From Blattamonas nauphoetae (Eukaryota > Preaxostyla > Oxymonadida), in NCBI GenBank assembly GCA_033064195.1, contig JARBJD010000123.1, positions 124,001 through 188,000 on the forward strand: a DNA stretch of 64,000 nt. Direction: 5' to 3'. Shown one piece after another: positions 32,901 to 42,961 of the stretch (the first letter of the stretch is position 1; every line of letters starts with the position of its first letter). The notes under the pieces were generated by a model. That model ran no database searches, was not told the DNA's origin, and saw nothing but the letters and a program-made list of their open reading frames with translations. Made by a program: the position numbers and the translations under genes.

Positions 32901-35900
32901 TCAGGGATCACCACAGCAATCACTGGTCGGATGACAGCAGTTTTCGATTCGAGATCAACTGATACACGCTCATACAATTGGGTTGGGTTTGGCTTGTCCA
33001 GAACTGGAGGAATCGAACGTGTTATTCCCGTCATTTCCTTTGATTTCATGATGACTGCATTGAAGTACGCCTGTGTACTGTTCGGACGAACCTGTCTCGG
33101 ATCAGGAAACAGTTTGGGTGTATCGGCAAAGTAATGGATGGGCACTGTTTCGTCTGGCTCACCAGTTGGTTTGAAGTAGAATGCAGAGCGCCAAGCTTGT
33201 TTGAGCATAAAAGAATACTCCGAGACAACACATTTCGAGCCAAGGTAGTTGCGATCGAAGAAGAGGAAGAGGCTGTACGCAAAATGGATGTGCATTTGGT
33301 TGACAAAGGTCGTTGAGTGGTTGTGACTCATGGGCAAAGAGACAATCAACGGATTGGCTTTCGGAACGTTTGCATCGCACGGGGGCCAATACTGAGGAGG
33401 GGGTTGAGAACCAGCTTTCAGTTGGTTTGGGAAGACAAGTGTGGAGCAGAGTGGAGGACTGTCAGGAGCAATGATTTGTGTCTGCTGGTGGGTTGAGAGG
33501 ATGGTTGACATGACCTGTGACTCAATGACAAATCGGGTTATGGATGGATTGTACGAGCTGAACAGCGCGATGATTTCGAAGAGGTTCTCATAAAACAGAT
33601 CTCGAGCAAGATACGGGAACTGTTCCAGCGACGGTGGGATGCAGCTGAGGATAATCGACAGGTCGTTTCCTGTTTTGAAGTCTGGATTTTTGAGCATTTC
33701 GTGGAGGATGGAGTGGCTACCCTCAGAATCAAAGACAAGCTGACTCGGCATGCGGAGGAAGGATGGGAGGAAGCGAGTTTGAGATAGTTTATGTTGGAGA
33801 AGGGCCTCTTCTGGTGTCAGTTCAGAGTTTGCATACAAAGCAGCATTGATGAGTGGGAAGATGTCGCTCCCCTCTCTCAGTGTGTCCTCTGGCTCGTCAT
33901 CGGGAACACACAACTTCAGAGTGTCGTCAACGACTTCGACAATGGCTCTTCGGAGATTGGATGCTGCAATTTGAGAATAGTCTGTCCGACGCTCTGGAGG
34001 GCGCGAGATTCGTTCAGGGTCGGTTGGGATCTCTGAAGGAACGTGAGAATAGAACCAGTCTGATGTGAGGCAGCTTCTGCGAGAGGAGAGATCGTATTCG
34101 CTGAGAAATGATGACAGGGGGCGGTAAAACACGTTTTTGAAAGGTTGCGGTTTGATGGGGATGGACTGAGGCCACGGGGCGGCATGCCCACTGTTGAGGA
34201 TGTATCGGAGTGAAAAGGGGGGAGGGGCGTAGAAAACAGAAATGAATGGGGGTGGCCCACAGAACAGAATATTCACAATGTTAGACACAGAATCGCAGAT
34301 GACTTGGGTCTCGACGTGATGGATCATCATCTGGATTGCTTCAAAATAAATGGGGTGGGGCATGGGTGGTTGTGCCAGATCTGGGTACATATCCTTAACC
34401 ATTTGAGTGAAATTTTTGGTGGCTTCCTTGACGAGAGTGTTTGTGATGTGAGGGAGATTCTTCCCGATCAGACGCGGCATCTGTTTCATGACCTGATTTA
34501 GAATCTCGTTTGTCTCAATAAGCTTGCGTTGGAGGTCGCCGAAACTCTGTTGGAGATGTTCCCTGGAAAACATATTCGAAGCAAACAAAGACGGGACAAC
34601 AAGATCCTTCAGCTGTCGAAAAGCTGATGACTCCTGGATGTCGGTGAGTCCCTTGGCTCTCTCTTCGTGGAAGAGAGCGATGAGTCTTTTGATTTGTTCG
34701 ACGGCATTCATTTTCGTTGCATCAGTGATCGTTCGCTGCATGGTGCACTCTTTCTCGACTAACAGTCTGTCCGTGAGGAGTGCTGCATAGTTGGAGATGA
34801 TGATGAGCAGCTCAAAGACAGACATGGAGAACGACGAAACCCAAGATGTGTAGATATCAGATGCCTTCTTGAGCATAACTCGGATGAAATTTATGAATGA
34901 TGAGCGTTTGAGAACAAAAGGAACAGAATGCGACGGAATCGGTGGGAGAGAGGGGCGGATTGGAGGAATAAAATCCAAGTCCAGGCTTTGCTTGTCCCAA
35001 TGAACGGTTGGGACTGTCGGGAGGAGGCCGAAGCGGTCTCGAAGGATTGGAGAGTAGAACGCGCGGATTAGAGAGAATGGGATGATGTTCAAATGGAGAC
35101 AGCGATGTGATGATGAGAGCGGCCAAGTGGGAATGATTCGTTTTAACTCTGAGTGAGACTTGGAGTGGAGTGAGGATGGAGAGGTGGCGTTTTCGGAGGC
35201 AGGGTGAGACACGAGCTTTGAAGTGTCGGTCAAACCCAACCAATCCGTTCCCGTGGGTATCATTTCCTTTTCGAAAAGGGACATGGAATATGGTCGCCCA
35301 CGGGATGGATCGAAAAAGATGGTTTTCCTCATTGACCGTTCAAGATCGGCCCGGACCCCATCAGGAACGCCACCATACTGGTCGTTGAGGTATCGTCGAT
35401 AGTTTGTCTGCTCTCTGATGAAAGGATCAAGCCGAGTGAGGACGGAAAGAACGACTTGCTCGGTCATCAAATAAATATAGTCATCAACCACCGCACGGAT
35501 CAGGTAGTCGATGATCTGTGGGTGGGATTCCGCGATGATTGGATAAAAAACAGAAAGTTTATTGGCAATGATAGTCTGTGGACGAGTGTGAAGGTACTGG
35601 CACGACAGAGAATAGGCCCAGAGGGCAGTCATTTTCTCAGCCTGTTCCATCACGAGGAGATGCATGGCCTCAGGAGCTGTCAGGAGTCGTTTCTTCTGAT
35701 CATCGGTTGGTGTGTGGGTGTTGATGCTTCTGTAGATCTTGTCGTTGAGCGATGAACTGCGTGAGAACGAGAGTGGCTCTGGCCATGTTCCAAAAGCAGA
35801 ATCTCGATAGATGGTTTGAAGGACGACAGGAACTGTTATTCGATACGTCTTTTCGCAGATAAACGAAAAGCAATTCTCGAAGGCCGCCTGCATCGCATCT

Positions 35901-38900
35901 TCGGTCATCGACTGCAGATGGATGATGGCGTTGGGTTTGTACATTGATTTGGGCATCGTAAATTTCGGTTTGTGGATGGGCTCAGGAAGAGAGGCCAGAT
36001 AAGGATGCAGGTGTTTGTCCACAAACTGGAGTGAATTGGGATGATCTTTGGGATAACTGGAAAGGAACAGATCAGACAACCGCCGATCAATGCGAGGTGT
36101 GTGGAATGGAGGGAATTCTGGTTCTGCGGTTGTCCCAGTGTTGTAGTGATGTAAGAGACGTTGGATGTCTTTCTGATCGAGCGGGTAGAGTGGATCGAAT
36201 GAAGAAAGAGCCATCCAGAACGAGGGGTTCGACTCGCAGATGACGAGTCGTTTTTTGATCGCGGCTTCAATCGAGGAGGGAACAAAGTCATTCGATTGTT
36301 GGTAGTTGTAGAGAATTGAGTACAAGGGGAGTGATGTTTGAGGGAGTGCATATCGGTAAAAGAACTCCGACGAAGTCACAGCATCCTTCCCCGTGAGTGA
36401 GGATGACATAATTGTGGAAAAATCGTCCACAATGGCGAGAAGATGCTGAGACAATACAATTTGGCGGAGGTCGCTGATAGCGGAGAGGATCCCCATCATC
36501 CATGGTTGATTTAGGTTCGAAAACACGATACTCTGCGGTGCATACTTTATGACTGTACAAACAAAGGGAAGGACGATTGTGAGTCTGTTTCTTTGGAACG
36601 CGGCGTAGAGAGCTAACTTGAGGTTGAGATAAGACGACGGGATTGGTCGATTCTGTTTGATCATATATGCCCCAATGAAGTCAGCAAAGTTGATCAGCAT
36701 CTGTTGTTCCAATACATCGAAGAACTGGCCTGGTACATGTCTTCCTTCTGCATATCTATCTCCTCTCATCGGAGCTTTGAGGAGGACTCGTGTACAAGTA
36801 AGAACCTCCTTTTCAATCACTTTCCTGATTTTGAACTGTTTGATGTTTGTGAGGAAGTTGGCATAGAGGGAGACGAACCGTGGTTCTCGTGCAATTCGGA
36901 TGAACACCGAATATACGGCGAAGAACTCGAAATACTGTTCCTCCATCAGGATGTGTTGGAAGAGATCGTCGATCTTTTCTGTAATGTTATTCTCGGTGAG
37001 GGTGTTGTACGTCAGAATCAGGTGAGTGATTTCCAACGGTGGTGGAACGGGAACAGTTCGGTCTCGGAGAGTTGAATACAGAACACCAACTGGCTCGACA
37101 TCCAGGATAGAGGCAAGTGGAGTGGGGGTGATGATTTTTCGAGGGGCAGCACCCAACAATGGTTGGGTGTCGGTGTGTGGATGAGTTGGTGGATGGTTGA
37201 GTGATGTGCTTTGCGAGACGAATGATGTGAACTGTGTTGGGTTGGGGAGATTCATAGATTCTGCCGAATACGGAAGTGGAGTTGAGTCAGGCGAGTGCAC
37301 AGTGCGTGGGGGATTGGGGAATGCGAGTTGTTTCGGGAGGTTTGTTGGCATGTCTGAGCGTCTGTGAGGTGTTTCTGGTGTGACTTGTCCTGGTGATCGA
37401 TTCTCTGCATATCCATCATTGTAACTTGGTGTCCGTTGTTGTTTGCTGAGTTCTTGAAGCTTGTCCAGATGCTCCTGGGCATATCTTTGTGCTTCATGAG
37501 CGATTCGATGCGAAAGACGAGTGAGTCGTTCCTCAAGCGACTGGATGAACAGCGGTTGGACACTCTTAACTGTGTCGAGCTGAACAAGTCGAACACAGAA
37601 ATGTGGAAAGTCCATGACGTGTGGGAGGATAACCTGAAGAATCTGAAAAGCGAAGAGGAAGCGGCGATCCCCAGACGGTTGGTTCAACATCACAAGCATC
37701 GATGCAAAGATATAATCTTGGTCCTGTTTGACAAGTGAGTTTTCAAGGAGAAGATTCCCATAGAGCTCAGAGAGGAGTTGGAGATTTTCATCTGTGTACG
37801 ATTCAATGAAGTTTAACTCGTTCAGAAGTTGTTGAATGATTAGAGCGTATGTCTGGAAGTGAGGCGATGCATTGCTCATGCTGATTGGTAGTGTGCCGTC
37901 CGGTGCACTGATGGGTCGATGCTCGTTGTTTCCCTTCCAATTCATCAAAAGTTGTGCGAAGTCCTTCGCGTTGTTCTGTTTGGTAAAATAAGCTGTCATC
38001 AACCCTTCTGCTTCGGCAACTATTGATCCTTGGACTCCAGGGAAGATGACTGGAGAGTCGGTGTCGTCCAGATTTTGCTCAGAGAGTGGTGAATGTGGAT
38101 TTAAATTGGCGTGTCTGTCTGTGGGTGGGAGAGGAAAGGCCGAAACAGGAGGAGCCTCCAAGTTCAGCGTTGAAACTGATGGGAGGTTGATGGACAGATT
38201 GTCTGCTGCAAGTCGGAGTTGGTCTCGCTGCTGTTTCTTGTCCCTCATCGCCAGAACGAGCTCCGATGGGATTGTTGTTAACGGGTGCTCCCTCAGATTC
38301 GAGAATTGCTGGAGGAGTCCTGAGAAAGCGAGTGCGGACGATTCGGGCATCCACGGGTAACAACAGTCAAGAAGTCTGAGAAACCACTTCACAACAACGG
38401 GGTGGATCATCGCTTTGAATGGGAAGTCCAGGTCGAGTGGGTCACAGAAGTTTGTGTAGCAGAGATCAAAAACGATGTGAGAGATACTTGCTGTTTGTTC
38501 CACATTTGCGTCTCTCTGCCTTGGCAGGGCAGAAAGAAGTTGTGTAGGATCAAAGTCTCGAATGGCTTCTTCGTTCTTGGACTCCCAACTCTGCGTGCGG
38601 GGACTTGAGATCGGAGGGAGGAGTGGTTTGTGAAGATGTTGGAGGATCTTATCCTGGAATATCGTCAAACATTGAACGATGAAAAAGTTGAACGATCCAG
38701 CGACATCATCTGGCTTGAATTTCAAAATGTCGATCAGTTGCCTCTGAAAAAGAGAGGCAAATACGGTTTCATCGAGGATGATCTGGATTTCGAGAGGTTG
38801 AGAGACGAATAGTTCTGGGAGGAGTGGGAACGACGCACGGATGAGATCAAAATAGAGAGAATGCTTAGATGGAGTCAGTTGGTAAAGTTGTTCAGTAATT

Positions 38901-40504
38901 TTCGGATACAAGAGAAGGCTGACGAGGACAGTCGAAACAGAAGAAGGGACATAAAGGGTGTGATTTTGAGATGCGATGTTGGGTGGGAGGATAGAAGGTG
39001 GTGGGGGAGTAGTGGATGGAAGGGCGTAAAGCATTTGGAGGAGAACAGCAGAACATAATTGTGGGTACAGAGAGAATATGGGTGTTGTTGGTTCTGTGTT
39101 GCTTGGGCCGTCGCAAACAATCCATCTTGGTAATTTATAGAGATAAACCCGTGAATCATTGGAAAAGGTTTGAGTTTTAAGCGCTGAGAGGATGATAGCT
39201 GTCAAGATGAGTGTGATAGAGTCAATTGTAAGAGCTCCTTGTTTGGAACTCAAACGGAATGAAATTGGAACAGAAGCAGAAGGAACAAAGTGAGAAATCT
39301 GATTTGAATCTGGATGCAAGACTGGAGTGTCTTGAGAAAGAAATATGGCTTCGATGAACTGAAGAGGAGAAGTCATGGCAGCTTGACGAAGCAGATTTAA
39401 TATGGTTGCCGAAGTGTGTGAAAAGTCCGAACCTGGTGTGGAGGTATGGCGAGGAACATGAAGAATGGCCAAAAGTGTTCGATAGAGCTCGACCACTCCA
39501 TAACAATCTGCCGATGATTCTTGTTGTGAACTCAATAAGTCTGAAGAGGAAGCATAACCAAATGGCTTGATAAGATTGAAATAGTAGCCAGTTTCAATAG
39601 TATCATCGAGAATTTGATAGGATTTGAGGTGATGGTCTGGGTGTTGTGAGTTGTTTCTTTCTGCCTGGAGTCGTAGATTTAATGATGTGAATTGAGCTAC
39701 AGATGGTTGAGATGATAACGAAGACGCTACAAAGCTATCAATAAGTGCAACCTGTGCTTGGGGATTTTGCCAGAGATGTAGTTGATGATTTGGCAGACCT
39801 CGTTGTTCCGGGATTGGGGTGGTGGCGTTTTCCTTCTCCAAGAAGACTCCGCCACAAGTATGGTTGTTGATTGTCAGAAGACTTTGAAGTGGAAATGGTG
39901 GATAGTGTTCCGACATGATTCCGGCAATCTCTTCTTTCGAGTGGTGGAGTTGTTGCAGGAAGTACAATAAGTATTCAAATTCAAACTTATTGTTGATAGT
40001 GAAATGTGGAAGGTCGAACGCGGAAACAATCGCTTCCCAATTCAATATTCGAGATATTGAGGTTGCTGATGTGAGCGAATTTGTCGATGGTGTAGCCGCT
40101 GGTATCTCTGTCGATGACTCAATCCCTTGATTTGTTCCTGTGTGTGATTGGTCGGTATCGCCAGGAATGGCAGTTGAAGGTGGTGAATGGACCGATTGTG
40201 GGGGTGAGGTTGAATTGCTCATGAATGAGATTAATCCTCGAATAATGGTTGAAGTATTTGAGAGGCACAACTGTAGTGAAGGATGAGCTGGGTTACATGT
40301 GGTTGAAATGTGGTTGAGTCTTAAATCATCAAGAAAGACGACGAACAAATTGGTGATGAAAGTGGAATCGAAAAAATGTCTTTGATTCAAAGTGACCGAC
40401 GAAAAACGCTGCAAGACCGAATCAATGTCAAGGTTTGAGTCAAATATTTGATTACGAAATGTCATAAGGAACGTGGTTTGAGGGTCCTCATCCCCCTTGA
40501 ACAT
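29957..40504 (-). CDS. CNOT1: CNOT1/Not1, scaffold of the CCR4-NOT deadenylase complex
   Basis: One open frame of 3,515 residues starts at ATG 40504; the frame runs a few codons further upstream but without an ATG. Helical HEAT-like repeats dominate. Around residues 1,260-1,345 is the end of the MIF4G domain that binds the Caf1 deadenylase (LNLKLALYAAFQRN, LPFVCTVIKYAPQSIVF, PWMMGILSAISDL). Residues ~1,530-1,620 match the DUF3819/CAF40-binding region (FENCFSFICEKTYRITVPVVLQ). The Not1 C-terminal superfamily domain, which binds NOT2-NOT3, fills roughly the last 450 residues, ending with LIPWGLAAVMDTIL. The complex shortens poly(A) tails and represses translation. The protein is about half as long again as human CNOT1. 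It is notable that 10.5 kb shows no frame-breaking intron among intron-rich neighbours. Confidence 0.92.
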   Translation of the reverse strand: MFKGDEDPQTTFLMTFRNQIFDSNLDIDSVLQRFSSVTLNQRHFFDSTFITNLFVVFLDDLRLNHISTTCNPAHPSLQLCLSNTSTIIRGLISFMSNSTSPPQSVHSPPSTAIPGDTDQSHTGTNQGIESSTEIPAATPSTNSLTSATSISRILNWEAIVSAFDLPHFTINNKFEFEYLLYFLQQLHHSKEEIAGIMSEHYPPFPLQSLLTINNHTCGGVFLEKENATTPIPEQRGLPNHQLHLWQNPQAQVALIDSFVASSLSSQPSVAQFTSLNLRLQAERNNSQHPDHHLKSYQILDDTIETGYYFNLIKPFGYASSSDLLSSQQESSADCYGVVELYRTLLAILHVPRHTSTPGSDFSHTSATILNLLRQAAMTSPLQFIEAIFLSQDTPVLHPDSNQISHFVPSASVPISFRLSSKQGALTIDSITLILTAIILSALKTQTFSNDSRVYLYKLPRWIVCDGPSNTEPTTPIFSLYPQLCSAVLLQMLYALPSTTPPPPSILPPNIASQNHTLYVPSSVSTVLVSLLLYPKITEQLYQLTPSKHSLYFDLIRASFPLLPELFVSQPLEIQIILDETVFASLFQRQLIDILKFKPDDVAGSFNFFIVQCLTIFQDKILQHLHKPLLPPISSPRTQSWESKNEEAIRDFDPTQLLSALPRQRDANVEQTASISHIVFDLCYTNFCDPLDLDFPFKAMIHPVVVKWFLRLLDCCYPWMPESSALAFSGLLQQFSNLREHPLTTIPSELVLAMRDKKQQRDQLRLAADNLSINLPSVSTLNLEAPPVSAFPLPPTDRHANLNPHSPLSEQNLDDTDSPVIFPGVQGSIVAEAEGLMTAYFTKQNNAKDFAQLLMNWKGNNEHRPISAPDGTLPISMSNASPHFQTYALIIQQLLNELNFIESYTDENLQLLSELYGNLLLENSLVKQDQDYIFASMLVMLNQPSGDRRFLFAFQILQVILPHVMDFPHFCVRLVQLDTVKSVQPLFIQSLEERLTRLSHRIAHEAQRYAQEHLDKLQELSKQQRTPSYNDGYAENRSPGQVTPETPHRRSDMPTNLPKQLAFPNPPRTVHSPDSTPLPYSAESMNLPNPTQFTSFVSQSTSLNHPPTHPHTDTQPLLGAAPRKIITPTPLASILDVEPVGVLYSTLRDRTVPVPPPLEITHLILTYNTLTENNITEKIDDLFQHILMEEQYFEFFAVYSVFIRIAREPRFVSLYANFLTNIKQFKIRKVIEKEVLTCTRVLLKAPMRGDRYAEGRHVPGQFFDVLEQQMLINFADFIGAYMIKQNRPIPSSYLNLKLALYAAFQRNRLTIVLPFVCTVIKYAPQSIVFSNLNQPWMMGILSAISDLRQIVLSQHLLAIVDDFSTIMSSSLTGKDAVTSSEFFYRYALPQTSLPLYSILYNYQQSNDFVPSSIEAAIKKRLVICESNPSFWMALSSFDPLYPLDQKDIQRLLHHYNTGTTAEPEFPPFHTPRIDRRLSDLFLSSYPKDHPNSLQFVDKHLHPYLASLPEPIHKPKFTMPKSMYKPNAIIHLQSMTEDAMQAAFENCFSFICEKTYRITVPVVLQTIYRDSAFGTWPEPLSFSRSSSLNDKIYRSINTHTPTDDQKKRLLTAPEAMHLLVMEQAEKMTALWAYSLSCQYLHTRPQTIIANKLSVFYPIIAESHPQIIDYLIRAVVDDYIYLMTEQVVLSVLTRLDPFIREQTNYRRYLNDQYGGVPDGVRADLERSMRKTIFFDPSRGRPYSMSLFEKEMIPTGTDWLGLTDTSKLVSHPASENATSPSSLHSKSHSELKRIIPTWPLSSSHRCLHLNIIPFSLIRAFYSPILRDRFGLLPTVPTVHWDKQSLDLDFIPPIRPSLPPIPSHSVPFVLKRSSFINFIRVMLKKASDIYTSWVSSFSMSVFELLIIISNYAALLTDRLLVEKECTMQRTITDATKMNAVEQIKRLIALFHEERAKGLTDIQESSAFRQLKDLVVPSLFASNMFSREHLQQSFGDLQRKLIETNEILNQVMKQMPRLIGKNLPHITNTLVKEATKNFTQMVKDMYPDLAQPPMPHPIYFEAIQMMIHHVETQVICDSVSNIVNILFCGPPPFISVFYAPPPFSLRYILNSGHAAPWPQSIPIKPQPFKNVFYRPLSSFLSEYDLSSRRSCLTSDWFYSHVPSEIPTDPERISRPPERRTDYSQIAASNLRRAIVEVVDDTLKLCVPDDEPEDTLREGSDIFPLINAALYANSELTPEEALLQHKLSQTRFLPSFLRMPSQLVFDSEGSHSILHEMLKNPDFKTGNDLSIILSCIPPSLEQFPYLARDLFYENLFEIIALFSSYNPSITRFVIESQVMSTILSTHQQTQIIAPDSPPLCSTLVFPNQLKAGSQPPPQYWPPCDANVPKANPLIVSLPMSHNHSTTFVNQMHIHFAYSLFLFFDRNYLGSKCVVSEYSFMLKQAWRSAFYFKPTGEPDETVPIHYFADTPKLFPDPRQVRPNSTQAYFNAVIMKSKEMTGITRSIPPVLDKPNPTQLYERVSVDLESKTAVIRPVIAVVIPEIHRNLIGLFDVLRSLICFVAEDPRNIRQDLLDANPGPRIQPQVISPKDPQFLSAFPYPLVSQHATIIPTATLMELAELFDLMSLIISDWITISPFIRSFATITPKAETPSIRLEGDLHKTDSFEIVEHGPFTSTQIEQSVAFFNLPPDQQPLLASLFKDQESLQIGNIMRQFDSILIRDFTDLVRQGHAILARYRPHVADLLTNRLVIADNYAYARVNMFRDTYRFREQIHAEYTRRMRQQWERLQIQFKETRQLLRIHQSKLDYEGFVTGYNNVVTRLFDPATKSKEMDIIIPWMETVKERFFALEVFDLSFLTLTRFTIDKLRSYTHEAKVLADTEERKKDASDKLTLYLLAYMTIFRLILNSHLVNILKTNLYQSYDENLSPHEDHTVRIVRSVLTNFVDFVASVSIGTKAQNQSDMDALIVIIPRVISVIAEELHKALHVEEHTVVRHTMLELDFSVNPGGEKRPFIVSAMKQWGLSSQRGPTQGASDPSGLRAPAPSFESFRADRVNAEVMTLIKSFLLMLLNPQHAFIFFHVLSSHPLICHLGLPFWIIQESSIPLADTPSPTLIQLHMDNRSWLLMIELLEQMIEQMKQQFARVITSFSEKNKIPPIQITPAQRQELMQEQYVSLIYRSLFWILRTLSENSPEFICVQSSRLLSITEFDPLGDIRTIITNTRSCKEVLFPSLPLDSWDAEIIGQVRNRQKDGEEAVEPDRRTVERTAIGFGCYVNVWYESVLRTYFKRINQMDLIENVHQLLQSKKGDILPFFSSDALIDPKKKELKDQIMVTIKDVGIVGHFVTYISFYSARGYQHFLIHEKSQALRQINQPTHILECPYALNSMLFIFMLWEDEHNPQSQSHIISSLVNLLTSPSAACTFAAYTIFFLLLRGNIQQMFEQDTTISRGQAATLMYPHLPVQPHSEQKAQFILQILVHRTSLSKKLIPWGLAAVMDTILTRTTIFNAPLYTDLRQSLPNSFQH

Positions 40505-41059
40505 TTTTGTGGGCGAGTTGTGATCAATCTCCACAGTCGTTCACAGATATCACAAATTTTCTCGAATTACATTTCAAAATGGCATTTTTGCTGGATTTTT
40601 GCTCATAGCATCTCTTCCCCACTAAATTAACGATTCCGATCTTTTTCATTGTTCCCCAGCAACAAACACTTGTTCTCCACTTGCCAGAATGATGACGACT
40701 CATCACCACAGTTTATTCCTCTCATTTTGATCTCAAAAATGCAACCAATGTTCATATCAGCTCGTTTCGTTGAAGCTTTTGAAGAAGATGTGCTTGTCTG
40801 TCTCAGTTCGAGAAAAATACACTGAATGAAAGTGCCGGACATGTTAGAAGAGAAAAAACAAGATGTGAAGTCTGCACGAGAAATGGTGGCCGTTCACAGT
40901 CTTGATCGGATCCATTAGAAAGGCAGTGAAATCCTATCCAAACTCTTCAGCTTCTCTTTCTTCTTGATTACTGTCAATGGACACGGTATGTCACTCACTT
41001 TGCATTTCAACCGATCATCCTAGCTCCCCCCAATTCGAACTCCTTCAACGTCTCGAACG
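40505..41059. other. Intergenic stretch upstream of CNOT1
   Basis: This is the divergent spacer between CNOT1 and the next plus-strand gene. It holds a 71-codon minus-strand ORF (40627-40842, MSGTFIQ start) and a partly overlapping 61-codon one, both with mixed composition and no recognisable motif. No repeat, RNA or promoter element could be identified. Confidence 0.3.
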
Positions 41060-42518
41060 ATGAACAAATCTCCTCGCAGAGCGAAAGGTTTCTCTGCTCC
41101 AACTTCAAATCGTGAGCATTCTCCTAAACGCTCCCCTCGAAAGCTTTCGCCTGAACGGCAGCAAAATTCCGTCTGAAACATTCAACAGTTTATAACATCT
41201 CCTCAGAATATATCGCCCTACCAGGAAAAACTCCCTATACCAGCTTTTCGACATACATCTCTTGAAACCAAACGTACAGACTCCAGTTTGATCGTTATTT
41301 CTTATCGAACCTTCAGTTGATGATTTACCACCAAACCCGTACCGTGATGATCGAATTGTGTTCATGTATGGAACTCCAGTACGTGAAAATGAGAAAAATG
41401 AAAGCGCAGCAGCATTTCGAGCGTTCAGATTTGCCCAGAAGCGTGAAGCAGGGCCAAAAAAATCTCAAACAGCCACAACAGTTACACGTTTCAAAACGGA
41501 CAAAATAACTCCAAAAGATGCACTTCCAATCATAAAACAATTCGATCCTTCCTTGGGAGCATCACCATATTGCTCAGATCCAAGAAAGATCAAATCGCAA
41601 AACACAGACTCTCACATCACCACCGTCCAGATCCCAACCTCAGTCATTACTCCATTTCTATCTAATACGGAAAGACAAATCGCAGACAGACGGCGTCGGC
41701 GTCGCCGTCATCGATCTCAACCAGCCGAACGCACACCAAAAGAAAGCAGCCATATTTCATCACCACAAAAAAGCAGCCGCAAACACAAACAAAAATCCAA
41801 GAAAAAAGAGTCATGGGAATTGTATACAGAATCAGATTTGAATCAAACAGAACAGCCACGAGTCACGATTCAATCCAAAATGTATCGTCAAAAAGAACAT
41901 CGTTTGCAAACTTCATCTCGCTTTTCAAACAACTTCTGAATATCTCTTCTCTGTGTAGTTTCCGATTGGCGAGGAAAAATTCGGGAAGAAGTCTGGTCTG
42001 ATTGTTTTGCCAGAATTGAAGCTAGGCTGAAAGCTGAAGAAGAACAAACACAAAAAATGAATTCAATGCTGAATAAAAATCAAGTTATGGAAGAAACAAT
42101 CAAACAACGAGCACAGGAAGCCCTGATGCACGAAAAAGAACAGAAACTAGAAAAAGCATCACGAAAAAGGAAGACCCAAACAGAATTGCGCCGAGCAGAT
42201 GCTAAAAGATGGAAAAAGCATCGAAAACGAAGAGAACGACGTCAGAAACATGAAGATAAAGGAGAAAAAATCAAATCAAATCAGAAAAAACAGATGCCTG
42301 AACCTATAAAACAAGAACGTCATCCAAACAAAGGAATCCAGCCTGAATCATCCAAACAAGTTGCACCTCAGAAGCCTGCAAGCACAGAACATCACCAAAC
42401 CGACAAAAATGCTCAATCGAGCTCTGATAGCTCATATTATTCGTACAGTTACTCTGACAGTTCATATGGGAGCAGTGATTCTTACTATAGTACATCTGAG
42501 TCAGATTCGGAGAAGTGA
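41060..42518 (+). CDS. Unknown basic, Lys/Arg/Ser-rich protein, four exons
   Basis: Exons 41060-41170, 41207-41273, 41317-41901 and 41959-42518 join in phase to 440 residues (introns 36, 43 and 57 nt). It starts with a basic SP-rich head (MNKSPRRAKGFSAPTSN). The central segment looks structured (DDRIVFMYGTPVRENEK, AAFRAFRFAQKREAG), then a run of Arg and His (QIADRRRRRRRHRSQ). A WRGKIREEVWSDCFARIEARLKAEEEQ helix leads into a long basic coiled coil (to KRRERRQKHEDKGEK). A Ser/Tyr/Asp-rich tail ends it (SSYYSYSYSDSSYGSSDSYY). The charge pattern suggests a nucleic-acid-bound or cytoskeletal protein, but no family is recognised. Confidence 0.75.
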
Positions 42519-42961
42519 AGAACCTTTACGGTGTTTTGGCGTGGTCTGCACTTTTTTTGTCATAAGCATGGTAGATCTGTGATTGATGCTCATTGTCGAA
42601 GCGTCTTCCCGTTTGATCTCCACTTCTCTCCATCGTGGCCTGTTGGGGAATCAGCACTCTCAAAGTTGAAATCAGACGAGATTCACATTCAGACGATGAC
42701 GAAATCAAGGCAAGTTGACTCGTTCTGTTTTGTCGCCCAAGAAGGATGCTTCATCTTCATTTGTTATTATTTTTGTCAAATATTGTCCGATTTTGGGAAT
42801 GCCATTCTTCTCGTCATTTTCAATGAAGAAAGGAGACTCAATCTTCAGGTGTGATTCGTGTGCGTCTGAAATTTTTCTCATACGAACAAAACAATCTGGT
42901 TTCCGTGGATGTTGAGCCGATTTGATGAACCTTCCATATATTTCTTTTGGTTCGATCAAAA
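42519..42961. other. Intergenic stretch with a possible short minus-strand gene
   Basis: On the minus strand, a 58-codon frame from ATG 42881 to a TGA ending at 42705 reads MRKISDAHESHLKIESPFF ... GDKTERVNLP, with ordinary protein-like composition. The frame is open upstream to 42959 but without ATG, so an unseen first exon is possible. A second frame at 42526-42708 could be a further exon, but no phase-correct splice was found. Homology is unknown. Confidence 0.3.

Noticed and set aside
40627-40842. 71-codon ORF upstream of CNOT1
   Set aside because: Composition is not convincing and no intron or homology supports it.
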